Of a DNA stretch of 64,000 nt, positions 32,667 through 41,661 are shown piece by piece; the stretch's first letter is position 1, and every line of letters starts with the position of its first letter. The stretch comes from Pelagicoccus sp. SDUM812002 (GTDB lineage: Bacteria > Verrucomicrobiota > Verrucomicrobiia > Opitutales > Opitutaceae). A program made the translations under genes and the position numbers. The notes beneath the pieces were generated by a model that was not told where the DNA came from, did no database searches, and saw only the letters and a program-made list of their open reading frames with translations. The DNA lies in assembly GCF_031127835.1 (NCBI RefSeq), contig NZ_JARXHX010000004.1:62001-126000 (forward strand), given 5' to 3'.

Positions 32667-34073
32667 TTAGTAGGCGCTTTTGGGCGGGAATACCACTGCT
32701 TTTGCAGTGCGTAGCATGATCTTTAAATCGAGCCAGAAAGACCAAGTATTGATGTAAGTGATATCGTAGGCAATTCGCTTGGTCAGGTGCTCCGGTTCGT
32801 TGATCTCACCGCGTAGGCCGAGAGATTGTGCAAGCCCGGTGATGCCTGGCTTCACGAAATGGCGTGTGTAGTATACCTGAAGCCTTTCGGAGAATTCGCG
32901 GTCGTGGTCGATGAGGTGAGGACGTGGTCCGGACACGCTCATTTCGCCTAGCAGAACGTTGATAAATTGTGGGAGTTCGTCGAGGCTGGTCTTCCTGAGT
33001 AATGCTCCGAATGGGTATATGCGAGAGTCACCCTTAGTCGCTTGTTTAGCCACGTTTTGGGTATTAGCATCGGAGACATGCATGGTGCGGTACTTTATGA
33101 TGTGGAACGTACGCTTTGTCATGCCGGTGCGGGGTTGAGCGTAGAAGATGGGGCCGAGAGACTGCTTTCGCTGGAACGCCCAAACGAACAGTGTGAGTGG
33201 CGGCAAAACGAAAGCCACGATTGGCAATGAAATGGCGATGTCGAAGCCGCGCTTGATCATGCGGTTGATAGGGTTCTCTAGTGGCTCGTCTTCGTAGGTG
33301 AGAAAGGTGTAATTTCCTTCGTGCTCGACCATGATACGCTGCTGGAAGTCAGCTTGCCAGTTGTTGTAGATTCGAACGCGGCAGCCTGCCCGTTGGGCGA
33401 TTGACATGGCGCGTTTCGCACCCTCTGGAGAAAGGGCTTTCTCGATAACGACTACTTGCGAGATACGCCGTGCTTCGATGTTGCGAGCGAGATCGTCGAT
33501 GGTGCCTAGGCAGGGAATGGGCTGCTTGCCGACTGGAGGACAATCTTTTTCCCCGCAGTATCCGACGATTTCGATTCCGTAACTGGCTTTGTTGTTGATC
33601 CACTCCTCTAGGCTGGCGAGGGATTCGGTCGAACCCACGATGATGGTTGGGATGACTTGTGTCTTGAAGCTAAGGCGGCAAAGGTGCTTCGGCAGGATCT
33701 TGTTCATCGCGAACAGGACAGCGAAGGAGGCAGCAAAATAAGTGGTCAGAAATATGCGGCTGATGTCCGTATCCTTTAAGGCGAATACGACGGCTAGCTG
33801 CAGGAGCATGATGCGAATCAGTTGCTGGAATGTCAGACGAAAGGTCCGGTACCAACCTAGGTTTACGAATTGGTCGGCATATCGCTTCAGAAGCCGTACA
33901 TTGGCTACCGAGCCGATAGCGACTCCTGCCATGTAAAGGTTGAGGTTTTCCACCTTCAATCGGTATCCGGATATTTCGAATACATAGCGAATGACGAGGA
34001 ATAGAATGAGGAGACAAGCTGCTTGCCACAGGCCGTGCAGATTGAGAATTCCTTCTTGGCGGTTCTTGAGCAT
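32667..34073 (-). CDS. Polyprenyl-phosphate glycosyl-1-phosphate transferase (bacterial sugar transferase)
   Basis: A 468-residue WbaP/EpsE-type enzyme. About four N-terminal membrane helices (10-135) and a cytoplasmic Rossmann-like CoA_binding_3 segment (about 145-240; IVGSTESLASLEEW) precede the catalytic Bac_transf domain (about 270-465): KRGFDIAISLPIVAF, the hallmark YAQPRTGMTKRTFHIIKYRT and SLDELPQFINVLLGEMSVSGPRP, ending KPGITGLAQSLGLRG. It transfers a sugar-1-phosphate to undecaprenyl phosphate to initiate exopolysaccharide or capsule synthesis. No other polysaccharide genes are adjacent. Confidence 0.92.
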   Translation of the reverse strand: MLKNRQEGILNLHGLWQAACLLILFLVIRYVFEISGYRLKVENLNLYMAGVAIGSVANVRLLKRYADQFVNLGWYRTFRLTFQQLIRIMLLQLAVVFALKDTDISRIFLTTYFAASFAVLFAMNKILPKHLCRLSFKTQVIPTIIVGSTESLASLEEWINNKASYGIEIVGYCGEKDCPPVGKQPIPCLGTIDDLARNIEARRISQVVVIEKALSPEGAKRAMSIAQRAGCRVRIYNNWQADFQQRIMVEHEGNYTFLTYEDEPLENPINRMIKRGFDIAISLPIVAFVLPPLTLFVWAFQRKQSLGPIFYAQPRTGMTKRTFHIIKYRTMHVSDANTQNVAKQATKGDSRIYPFGALLRKTSLDELPQFINVLLGEMSVSGPRPHLIDHDREFSERLQVYYTRHFVKPGITGLAQSLGLRGEINEPEHLTKRIAYDITYINTWSFWLDLKIMLRTAKAVVFPPKSAY

Positions 34074-34337
34074 TGGAAGATCTGGCGTAAAAAAGACGTA
34101 ATGAAGGTCGCCAAACTTAGGTACAAGCGCAAATGAAAATGAGCCCGCTACCTACGGGAGCATGGGGTACCCTAGCATTTGCTCAGCTTTAGCCTGATAA
34201 GAGTCGTGGTATTGTACGCTCAAGGGCAGATCATGACCCTGAGTTTGGTGCATTTTGTTACTCCTTATCCTCTTTTTAGGATGCACCGCTTCCATCAAGG
34301 ACGCTGCGGGCAGGGCTCTAAGCTGCCCATCGGGAGC

Positions 34338-34997
34338 TTAAAGGGTCTTTTCGAAGCGATTACCGTCCGAGTCCGCGAAAATGAGCGCGGTTTCTGAAAA
34401 GCCGATTAGTCGGAGCCTATTTTCTATGTCTATGACGTCGCCGATTTTACGAATCTTGCCATTCATAAAAACACGGGTTTCTCGGCCAGACTTCCTGATT
34501 CCCTGGACGGAGTAGGAATCGATTATAGTTTGAAGGCGGGAGCGTTCGCTAAGATCCACCGTTGCTTCGGTCGAATTTGAGGTGCTTGTATCGAGAGTTT
34601 CTGCGGCCGTTGCACCAGCTTTTCGCTCGATCAACATCTGTTGGACAGTGGACAGCTGATCTTTGGAAAGTGAGCCGAGTAGTTCCACTATTTTTGGAGA
34701 GGTGCCGTCTGAACGCGGATCGGTCGAGTCAGTTGATTGGGTCGCATTATCAGCAATCGCAGTGGGAGCTGAGGCGGCGAGCGAGTTTTCGGATTCTAAG
34801 TAGTCGGCGCCGAAATAGAAAATGGCGGTTATGGAAGCGGCGAAAAGCAGGCCCAAACCGGTAAACGCGAAGAGAAGCGCTGGCATCTTATTGCTAGATC
34901 TTCCGTGGGGCATTCGGTGTACCATAGGAGCTACTGGGCCGGTGGCGATCTGGCGTTTTTGTTGCTCTAGCTTGAGTGCTTGGTTGATGAGGCTCAT
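34338..34997 (-). CDS. gspB: GspB-like general secretion protein
   Basis: A 219-residue bitopic protein. The N-terminal MSLINQALKLEQQKRQ is the hallmark of GspB/ExeB-type proteins. A membrane segment follows (about 39-62), then a Ser/Thr/Ala-rich linker and a C-terminal T2SSB-type beta domain (about 150-219; RETRVFMNGKIRKIGDVI, ending in FADSDGNRFEKTL). GspB works with the ATPase GspA to place the secretin in the cell wall in Aeromonas and relatives. The upstream neighbour on the same strand is exactly a GspA-like ATPase. Confidence 0.82.
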   Translation of the reverse strand: MSLINQALKLEQQKRQIATGPVAPMVHRMPHGRSSNKMPALLFAFTGLGLLFAASITAIFYFGADYLESENSLAASAPTAIADNATQSTDSTDPRSDGTSPKIVELLGSLSKDQLSTVQQMLIERKAGATAAETLDTSTSNSTEATVDLSERSRLQTIIDSYSVQGIRKSGRETRVFMNGKIRKIGDVIDIENRLRLIGFSETALIFADSDGNRFEKTL

Positions 34998-35133
34998 TTC
35001 CGTTTCTTGTTGGTTTGGAGCTGAAGTGGACCCAGCCCTAGGTAAGAAACGGCTTTCCGCCGACTATATTTAGCGGTCCAGAGGGTTCGTCGTGCGAAAA
35101 GGGCCTCTGGGATAAGGAGGTAGCGAGCTCCCT

Positions 35134-35955
35134 TTACTTGAAGTCGAGGGTCTTAATCTCCTTCAGTGCCGCCCGAACATCCTTCCAAGTTACCACTTCG
35201 CTACTTCTAATATAGGAGGAAAGGAGGGCCTTGTCGCAGATATTGTTCACGATTCTTGGTATGCCGCGTGACTTCCAGCTGATCAAACGCACTGCCCAGC
35301 TGGTGAAGAATGGGATACCCTGTCCTCCGGCCATAGCGATTCGGTGATGGATATACTGCTCGATTTGAAGTCGGTTGAGGGAGCGAAGCTCAGTATGGAC
35401 GAGTATGCGTTGGCGTAACTGTCGAAGCCGTTCCTCCGCCAGTATCTCTTTGAATTCGGGCTGCCCCATCAGGATGATCTGGAGTAGCTTCTGCTTGTCG
35501 GTTTCGAGGTTGGATAAGAGCCGAAGTTGTTCAAGAAGCTCGAAAGTCAGGTTTTGGGCTTCGTCAATGATTAAGAGGATGTCTTTCCCTGCTTGAATTT
35601 TCTCGAGCAGCAAGTCGTTCACCTGCTGCACGAGTCCGCCACGGCTGCGGCTCATGCTACCGGTGGATCCCAGTTCCGTGAGAATTGTCTTCAGAAGCTG
35701 CGTCTCGGTGATGCGAGGATTGAGGATGAGAGCTATCTCATACTTCTCTTCGTCTATCTCGTTGATGAAGTGGCGGCAGAGTGTCGTTTTGCCGCAGCCC
35801 ACTTCACCTGTCAGAACGATAAAGCCCTTTTTTTCGGCTACCCCATATTTGAGGTGTTGCAGAGCTTCCTGGTGGGTAGGGCTAAGGTACAGAAAGTTAG
35901 GATCGGGAGTAATGTTGAACGGCATCTCCCTAAGACCGTAGAAACTTTGGTACAT
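35134..35955 (-). CDS. gspA: GspA/ExeA-like AAA ATPase
   Basis: A 273-residue AAA ATPase. The N-terminal YQSFYGLREMPFNITPDPNF is the ExeA/MshM signature. Walker A is GEVGCGKTT and Walker B is DILLIIDEAQNL. The start at 35955 is chosen as it gives this N-terminus; an in-frame extension of 17 residues has no family support. Aeromonas ExeA is about twice as long and carries a C-terminal peptidoglycan-binding domain that is missing here, so this one resembles the short MshM/XrtA-associated type. It probably energises secretin or pilus complex assembly together with the GspB-like protein. Confidence 0.85.
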   Translation of the reverse strand: MYQSFYGLREMPFNITPDPNFLYLSPTHQEALQHLKYGVAEKKGFIVLTGEVGCGKTTLCRHFINEIDEEKYEIALILNPRITETQLLKTILTELGSTGSMSRSRGGLVQQVNDLLLEKIQAGKDILLIIDEAQNLTFELLEQLRLLSNLETDKQKLLQIILMGQPEFKEILAEERLRQLRQRILVHTELRSLNRLQIEQYIHHRIAMAGGQGIPFFTSWAVRLISWKSRGIPRIVNNICDKALLSSYIRSSEVVTWKDVRAALKEIKTLDFK

Positions 35956-36045
35956 CGGGCCGAAATGTCCGCGAATTGCCCAGAGCTTACAATTATTTTT
36001 TTGCAATATTTGGATAGCTGCATCTTGTTAAGGGATCCTTTCCGC

Positions 36046-36327
36046 ATGACCGCTCGTCGTTTCACCAATCTTTTCTTTGCTGTTCTGTTTATCGGAGCAG
36101 GCGTTTTCGCGGCCGCATTTTTGTATCGAGATTATCAACACCTCGATAATTTGCGTTCGGAAAATACGATTTTGTCCAAGCGACATGCTGCTGTCGTAGA
36201 TGAAGCTACTAAACGTGAAGCGCAGTTGGATGACCTCCAAGCCAATCCCGAATACGTCGAATCAGTTATCCGAACCAAGCTTAACTACGCGAAGGAAGGT
36301 GAATTGGTCTTCCGTTTCGAGCGATAG
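36046..36327 (+). CDS. FtsB/DivIC-like septum formation initiator
   Basis: A 93-residue bitopic protein: short cytoplasmic N-terminus, one membrane helix (about 9-26; LFFAVLFIGAGVFAAAFLY), a coiled coil (about 30-65; LDNLRSENTILSKRHAAV) and the family ending YVESVIRTKLNYAKEGELVF. FtsB/DivIC proteins join FtsL and FtsQ in the divisome. A longer in-frame ORF reaches back to 35593 but overlaps the gspA gene antisense; the ATG at 36046 is the sensible start. It lies upstream of a UDP-sugar pyrophosphorylase, a common position for ftsB near sugar-nucleotide or enolase genes in many bacteria. Confidence 0.85.
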   Translation: MTARRFTNLFFAVLFIGAGVFAAAFLYRDYQHLDNLRSENTILSKRHAAVVDEATKREAQLDDLQANPEYVESVIRTKLNYAKEGELVFRFER

Positions 36328-36426
36328 CTCGGCATTTAGTGGTCAATCGGCGCCTCTTTGTGCAGAGAAGTTTGTTGCCATGAGGCTCCGCGATTGAAAG
36401 GTATGCACCCACATTCTTAGAGAAAT

Positions 36427-37833
36427 ATGGACAAAAAAGAGCTTTTCGAATCCCGTGGTCAGAAACAAGTCTTTCGCTTTTGGGGAGAACTGAGTGAAGA
36501 GGAGCGAGCGAATCTCAATTCGCAGGCTGCCGAAATTGACTTGGAGGAACTGGACAAACTCGTCGCCACATTGGTGAAGGGGGGAAGCGGACAAGCGAGC
36601 GTGGACTTCAGTGCTCTTGAGCCCGCTCCTTACATTTCGATTCCAGAAAATGTGGATACAGATCCTGATTGGCAGGAAGCCAAGCGGCTCGGCGAGGAAG
36701 CTCTCGAGTCTGGCAAGGTCGCCGCGTTCACGGTAGCGGGAGGACAAGGAACACGGCTTGGCTACGATGGTCCGAAAGGAACTTACCCAGTCACCCCGGT
36801 TAAGCAGAAAACACTCTTTCAAGTTTTCGCTGAAAAGATTCAAGCAGCCCGCGTTCGCTATGGTTGCAAACTCCCTTGGTTCATTATGACCAGTGACGTC
36901 AATCATGCCGCGACCGTGGCGTTCTTTGAGGAGAACAAGAACTTCGGTTTAGCTGAGGACTCGGTCGTTTTCTTCCGCCAAGGTCGAATGCCAGCAGTCG
37001 ATCACGACGGAAAAATCATTTTGGAGTCCAAGGGTAGCATAGCCATGAGTCCTGATGGTCACGGTGGTGCCCTGCGTGCTCTAGATCGCAGCGGCTCGTT
37101 CCAGGCTATGGAAGATGACGGCATTGAGATTCTCAGCTACTTCCAAGTGGACAACCCATTAGTCCAACCCGCTGATCCTTACTTCATCGGCTTTCATCTA
37201 AAATCTGGGTCGACGCTCTCCAGTAAAATGCTGCCGAAAGCCTACGAGAAAGAGAAGCTAGGACACTTTTGCGTCCTCAACGGAGTCAGCCAAGTGGTGG
37301 AGTACAGCGACATGCCGGATGAGCTTTGTGCTCTGCGTGATCCTGACGGCCAGCTTTCTTTTCGAGCGGGGAGTATTGCGATCCACGTCATCGATGTTAA
37401 GTTCGCCCGCTCGTTAGTTGCTCCGGAAAGCACGGTTTCGCTGCCTTTCCATCGTGCCGATAAAAAGATACCTTTTGTGAACGAGGCTGGAGAAGTCCAA
37501 AAAACGGATACACCTAATGGCGTCAAGTTCGAGATGTTCGTTTTCGACTCAATTCCATTTGCCAGCAATCCCATCGTTATCGAGACGACGCGTCTTAACG
37601 ATTTTAGCCCAGTGAAGAACGCGGAGGGGACTGATTCTCCGGAAACTTGTAAGGCGGATCAGATAAAGTTATTTCGCGAGTGGTTCACTGCAGCTGGCAT
37701 CGAGATCCCGTCCGATTATGATAAGGCTATCGAAGTTTCAGCCCTTTTCGCTTACACTGAGGATGCATTCGTTGAAGCTTGGAGCAAAAAGCCGCAGGAA
37801 CTCGATTTCTCCAGCGAAATTTACGTCGGCTAA
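36427..37833 (+). CDS. UDP-N-acetylhexosamine pyrophosphorylase (eukaryote-like UDPGP type)
   Basis: A 468-residue UDPGP-type-1 nucleotidyltransferase. The nucleotide-binding loop AGGQGTRLGYDGPKGTYPV is intact, followed by PWFIMTSDVNH and the uridine/sugar region MSPDGHGGALRAL and FQVDNPLVQPADPYFIGFH. It resembles the eukaryotic AGX/UAP1 enzymes (UTP + GlcNAc-1-P to UDP-GlcNAc) more than bacterial GlmU, since it has no acetyltransferase beta-helix. It probably makes UDP-GlcNAc for peptidoglycan or polysaccharide; the hexosamine preference cannot be read. The gene ends in an intrinsic terminator. Confidence 0.9.
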   Translation: MDKKELFESRGQKQVFRFWGELSEEERANLNSQAAEIDLEELDKLVATLVKGGSGQASVDFSALEPAPYISIPENVDTDPDWQEAKRLGEEALESGKVAAFTVAGGQGTRLGYDGPKGTYPVTPVKQKTLFQVFAEKIQAARVRYGCKLPWFIMTSDVNHAATVAFFEENKNFGLAEDSVVFFRQGRMPAVDHDGKIILESKGSIAMSPDGHGGALRALDRSGSFQAMEDDGIEILSYFQVDNPLVQPADPYFIGFHLKSGSTLSSKMLPKAYEKEKLGHFCVLNGVSQVVEYSDMPDELCALRDPDGQLSFRAGSIAIHVIDVKFARSLVAPESTVSLPFHRADKKIPFVNEAGEVQKTDTPNGVKFEMFVFDSIPFASNPIVIETTRLNDFSPVKNAEGTDSPETCKADQIKLFREWFTAAGIEIPSDYDKAIEVSALFAYTEDAFVEAWSKKPQELDFSSEIYVG

Positions 37834-37850
37834 TTTGCTATCTTCTTGCC

Positions 37851-37883
37851 GAGAGAGTCGGTTGCTCCGCTCTCTATTTTTTT
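37851..37883 (+). terminator. rho-independent terminator of the pyrophosphorylase gene
   Basis: A hairpin AGAGAG-(T)-CGG / CCG-CTCTCT with a one-base bulge and a TTGCT loop, followed by A and seven T residues. It lies 18 bp after the stop codon of the plus-strand gene. Confidence 0.75.
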
Positions 37884-37897
37884 GTCCAGTTCTGGGC

Positions 37898-37918
37898 AGT
37901 ATCCTGTTCTAGGATACT
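37898..37918 (-). repeat. inverted repeat over the stop codon of the FAH-family gene
   Basis: A perfect 8-bp inverted repeat AGTATCCT / AGGATACT with a 5-nt loop; the TAG stop of the minus-strand gene falls across the loop and stem. It may form the 3'-end structure of that transcript. No T-run follows on the minus strand directly. Confidence 0.5.
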
Positions 37919-39129
37919 CTGGACTTCAAAATGTAGTCGATTAGCTGGCTGAGGCCGAATTCCCAGCGAGGAATCTTGTTAGCATAGTTAACCCAGTTCA
38001 CTAGTTGACCCAAGTTTGGGCTAGAGATCGTTACTCTGTCGCCGACGTGGTGGGTAAACCCTTCTCCCTTGTGATCCCTATCCTCGGTGGGAGCGAACAT
38101 GGTTCCTAGGAAAAGCATGAATCCATCTGGGTACTGGTGGTTCTCGCCGATGGCTTGATTGACGAGCTCCTCGGGAGAACGGCTGATCTCTATCATCTTA
38201 TTGCTTCCACTGGCGTAGAAGCCGTCCTCTCCGGATATTTCCAAGCTGACCTCACAGCTCTTCACGTCGTCAATGCTGAAGCTCTCGTCAAAAAGACGGA
38301 CGAAGGGGCCGATCGAGCACGAACCGTTTTGATCTTTGGCTTCGCCGAGTAGGAGGGCACTGCGCCCTTCGAAGTCGCGCAGGTTGACGTCGTTGCCGAG
38401 GGTCGCTCCCACAATCTTTCCGGTATTCGATACGGCGAGTACGATTTCTGGTTCCGGGTTGTTCCACTTCGATTCAGGATGGATTCCGATTTGTACTCCG
38501 TATCCAACCGATGACATCGGCTGGGCCTTGGTAAAGACCTCCGCGTCGGGACCGATTCCCACTTCGAGATACTGTGACCAGATACCTTCTTCGATAAGCT
38601 TTGCTTTCAGGGCTACCGTCTCGTCGGAGCCAGGTTTGACTTTCGACAGGTCGTTCCCGAGCGTATTCAGTATCACCTGACGCACTTGGGCGGCAATTTG
38701 CGGATCGCCTTTTGCTTTTTCCTCGATCACCCGCTCGAGGAGGCTCTTGATGAAAGTTACGCCACAGGCCTTGGTTGCCAGTATATCATTGGGTGACAAA
38801 AGGCAGGGCAGGCCCTCTTCGGCAAGGCGCTCCGCTCGATTTGTGAAGATGCTGTTGGACTGTAGTTCTTCGATCGAGCAGATTTCGCGGCTGGAGTGTT
38901 GACGGATTTGACCGACTGGATCCGGATTATTGATGAGGTCGGCAAAAGTATTGAAGCGATCACCCAATTCGAAGACCTTACCTGCAAGAGCCGTCACTAC
39001 TCTAGGTCCAGCGATGCCGTTGGACGCAAACGCAGCGGGTAGCCATATGCGGCCGACCCATGTTCCTTCGTGGGGGATGAGGTGCTTTTGGGGTGCTTCG
39101 AGAGGCATGGTATAAGGGGTTGGATTCAA
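37909..39129 (-). CDS. Fumarylacetoacetate hydrolase family protein
   Basis: A 406-residue FAH-superfamily protein. The C-terminal half (about 215-395) has the metal-dependent FAH core: PEPEIVLAVSNTGKIVGATL with the acidic metal ligands, GNDVNLRDFEGRSALLLGEA, SCSIGPFVRLF, and SGSNKMIEISRSPEELV. The N-terminal half has its own helical domain. Members cleave or isomerise 2-oxo acids and diketones, often from sugar-acid or aromatic breakdown; the substrate is not evident. A second in-frame ATG at 39108 (MPLEAPQ) is an alternative start. It converges on the pyrophosphorylase gene. Confidence 0.87.
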   Translation of the reverse strand: MNPTPYTMPLEAPQKHLIPHEGTWVGRIWLPAAFASNGIAGPRVVTALAGKVFELGDRFNTFADLINNPDPVGQIRQHSSREICSIEELQSNSIFTNRAERLAEEGLPCLLSPNDILATKACGVTFIKSLLERVIEEKAKGDPQIAAQVRQVILNTLGNDLSKVKPGSDETVALKAKLIEEGIWSQYLEVGIGPDAEVFTKAQPMSSVGYGVQIGIHPESKWNNPEPEIVLAVSNTGKIVGATLGNDVNLRDFEGRSALLLGEAKDQNGSCSIGPFVRLFDESFSIDDVKSCEVSLEISGEDGFYASGSNKMIEISRSPEELVNQAIGENHQYPDGFMLFLGTMFAPTEDRDHKGEGFTHHVGDRVTISSPNLGQLVNWVNYANKIPRWEFGLSQLIDYILKSRVS

Positions 39130-39397
39130 TTTAGCGTTAGCGTTTTTTTGGGTATTACGACTATCGGGCTCGTAGCCGGATAGAGGAGCAAACGTTGTAT
39201 TCTCAAACTTAAACGCTTCTGAAGCAAGTTTCTCGCACGGCCAACTCCTATTGTAGGTGCTCTCATTATCGATTAGCTTAAAAAAAATGCATTAGATCTA
39301 AGTATGTCTACTAGAGACAGTGGTTCGGCTTGCGATTCGTCGCGACCCTTGATGATGTTCACACCACCTTCCTCATCCCTCTATCCTTTCCCCTTGA

Positions 39398-41542
39398 ATG
39401 CTTACATCATCGATTACCAGTTTGGTAGTTGAGTCTGATCCTCAAAGAGCGGAGCAGATACTCGAGACACTCAAGAAGTCAGATCGCTACGACTTCTTGT
39501 GTTACCATGCGGAGAATCTTCTGGATGCGAAGCGTACTTTGGTCAGTGCCAAGGTTGATTTGGTTATTTCAAAGGGCGTAATGGAAGAAGTCGCTCACTT
39601 GGATATTTTGGCGAGATATCGGAAAAGCGAATACGAACCATTGGTTCTCTGCTTGTTGGAAGACGAAGAGAAGTCCGTGATCTTGGATACGGCGGATTCG
39701 ACGGCAGACGATTACCTTTTCTATAAGGATTTAAGCGACGACCGTTTGATCGAAGCTGTTCAGCATGCTTTTGAGCGACGCGACCTTTTGAGCGAGTTGA
39801 AGTCTGTACAGCAAAGCACCTCTGTCGACGGGAAGGGCATCTTTAGAGGGCTATTACATTGTCTCGATATCGCTTTGTTTCTGGTATCTCGAACCAATGG
39901 TGAACTTCTGTTCAACAACAAGGTCGCGGAAGCTTGGTTTCCAGATGGAGTGAATGACACTGTTCGAGAGCTTTTTGAATATGCGGTTCTCGAAGCAGAT
40001 TCAGTCGAATTGGAGATCCAGACAGAAAGTTCTGCAGTGCCCAATGCTGAGCTGCGCTCCGTAGCGGTAGAATGGAAGGGACGTGACTGTTCCCTCATAA
40101 CGTTGAGGAACATTTCGAAGCGTAAGCGTGCTGAAGAAGCATACAAGGCCAGTCAGCGCCGTTTGGACTTAACCCTCAAAGCTTCGAACATAGGTCTTTG
40201 GTCTTGGGATTTGCGTAGCAACCAATTGCATTTCAGTGACCGATGGAAGAAGCAACTGGGATACAATAGTAGTGAATTCCCGAATACCATGGACGCGTTC
40301 AAATCCCACTTGTTCGTAGATGACGTCGAAGAGGTCGAGGAGATCTTCGGACAGGCATTGCGAGGTGAGATTTCTGAAATCGAGTTAAAGTACCGAATGC
40401 GACATAAGAATGGTGGCTACCGCTGGGTGCTGTGCCGTGCAGAGATATTTCCAGATAACCACGGAAAACTATCTAGCCTTTTAGGTTCTCATATCGACAT
40501 CACCGATCGTAGCCCTGTTGTTGGGAAATCCGGCCTCGAGACATCGCTTAGTGAAAAACTCGGCATCCGTATGGAGCGGATAGCCGCGGAACTCGAGACG
40601 AGGGCCTCTCAGATTCGCACGAATTTTAGGGGTGATTCGGCCATCGTCGAACGCATCCACGAATTGGAGAGGTTGTCCTCAAGTTTTGCCTGTATGAATG
40701 AGGTTTTACAGTTGGAGGCGGGCAAAGGAAACCAAGCGCTTGAAGCTCTTGCTCTAGAGGCAGAGGTTCGGGCGCTCTATGCCTCACAGAGGAGCTTGTT
40801 GCCACCGCGAGTCGAGCTGGACGTTGAAGCTCTAGGGGATATCCGTTTATATGGCCTTTCTAAGCGGGGTTTGACCTTTGCCTTAACTGAGGCGCTGGTC
40901 TGTGTATCGGAGCATGTAACGAAAGACTTCAAAAGTCGGATACATCTGACGATCGAAAGGGGCTCCAAGCCGTCAGAGGATGAAAACTGTCCTGTCTTGC
41001 GCTACCGTTATACTGGGGAGTCGGTGGGAAAAGCTGAGCTACTCGCTTTATCGCGAACGCCACACGTCCGAGTCTGGACTGAAGTCGAAGGAGCATTTTC
41101 GGTTTTAAGTATAGCTTTCGGATGTGAAGTCTCGAAGCCCAAAGCTTCCAACGTGCAAAATAAGCCCCCGCTGGTACTCCTAGCGGAAGACGAAGGCGTA
41201 TTGAGGCTAGCGATACGCACCATGCTCGAATCTTTGGGTTACGACGTCGTGCTAGCGGAAGACGGAGCTGAGGCCATTGATGCCTTCGCCAGGCGCAATT
41301 CCGAGTTCGATTTAGCGCTAGTTGACCTTCAAATGCCAGAAATCGATGGGTATGGAGTTGTCGCTACGATTAGGGCAGCGGTGGAAGACCTGCCTATCGT
41401 TCGCATGAGCGGCGATTCCAGCGACGAGTTGAGCGGCTTGCTTGACGACTCTGATGACCATAGCTGCTTTCTATCCAAGCCGTTTGGAATTTCAGACCTT
41501 AAGCTCGCAATAGAGAGCTTAAGGATAAGGGTCAGGGCCTAG
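39398..41542 (+). CDS. Degenerate receiver-PAS-pseudokinase-receiver signalling protein
   Basis: A 714-residue cytoplasmic protein. Residues about 1-125 fold like a receiver but the phosphoacceptor strand reads VDLVISKGVMEE, with Ser where Asp is expected. A weak PAS (about 145-240) and a clear PAS/PAC (about 250-370; ASNIGLWSWDLRSNQLHF, GSHIDITDR) follow. The next 200 residues occupy the place of a histidine kinase, but no H-box histidine and no N, G1 or G2 ATP-binding motif is recognisable. The C-terminal receiver (about 590-712) is complete: LLAEDEG, acceptor Asp in LVDLQMPEIDG, MSGD and LSKPFG. It may act as a response integrator dependent on another kinase. It is a single-gene unit preceding the pdh operon, convergent with it. 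Confidence 0.82.
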   Translation: MLTSSITSLVVESDPQRAEQILETLKKSDRYDFLCYHAENLLDAKRTLVSAKVDLVISKGVMEEVAHLDILARYRKSEYEPLVLCLLEDEEKSVILDTADSTADDYLFYKDLSDDRLIEAVQHAFERRDLLSELKSVQQSTSVDGKGIFRGLLHCLDIALFLVSRTNGELLFNNKVAEAWFPDGVNDTVRELFEYAVLEADSVELEIQTESSAVPNAELRSVAVEWKGRDCSLITLRNISKRKRAEEAYKASQRRLDLTLKASNIGLWSWDLRSNQLHFSDRWKKQLGYNSSEFPNTMDAFKSHLFVDDVEEVEEIFGQALRGEISEIELKYRMRHKNGGYRWVLCRAEIFPDNHGKLSSLLGSHIDITDRSPVVGKSGLETSLSEKLGIRMERIAAELETRASQIRTNFRGDSAIVERIHELERLSSSFACMNEVLQLEAGKGNQALEALALEAEVRALYASQRSLLPPRVELDVEALGDIRLYGLSKRGLTFALTEALVCVSEHVTKDFKSRIHLTIERGSKPSEDENCPVLRYRYTGESVGKAELLALSRTPHVRVWTEVEGAFSVLSIAFGCEVSKPKASNVQNKPPLVLLAEDEGVLRLAIRTMLESLGYDVVLAEDGAEAIDAFARRNSEFDLALVDLQMPEIDGYGVVATIRAAVEDLPIVRMSGDSSDELSGLLDDSDDHSCFLSKPFGISDLKLAIESLRIRVRA

Positions 41543-41600
41543 CTTTATTTGTATTGCGAGAAATATGAGGCTTCGGGAATCGAGATCGACCGTGCCACGC

Positions 41601-41632
41601 AAAAAAAGCCCCACGCTTGGTAGCGTGAGGCT
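41601..41632 (-). terminator. rho-independent terminator of the pdh operon
   Basis: On the minus strand, AGCCTCACGCT-ACCA-AGCGTGGGGCT forms an 11-bp stem with one mismatch, followed directly by seven T residues (41601-41607). It is 30 bp after the stop codon of the E2 gene. Confidence 0.85.
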
Positions 41633-41661
41633 GTATTTGAAAACTCGTTACGAATTCGTTC

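Noticed and set aside
35593-36045. N-terminal extension of the FtsB-like frame
   Set aside because: It would be antisense to the GspA-like ATPase gene; the real FtsB-like start with its membrane helix is at 36046.
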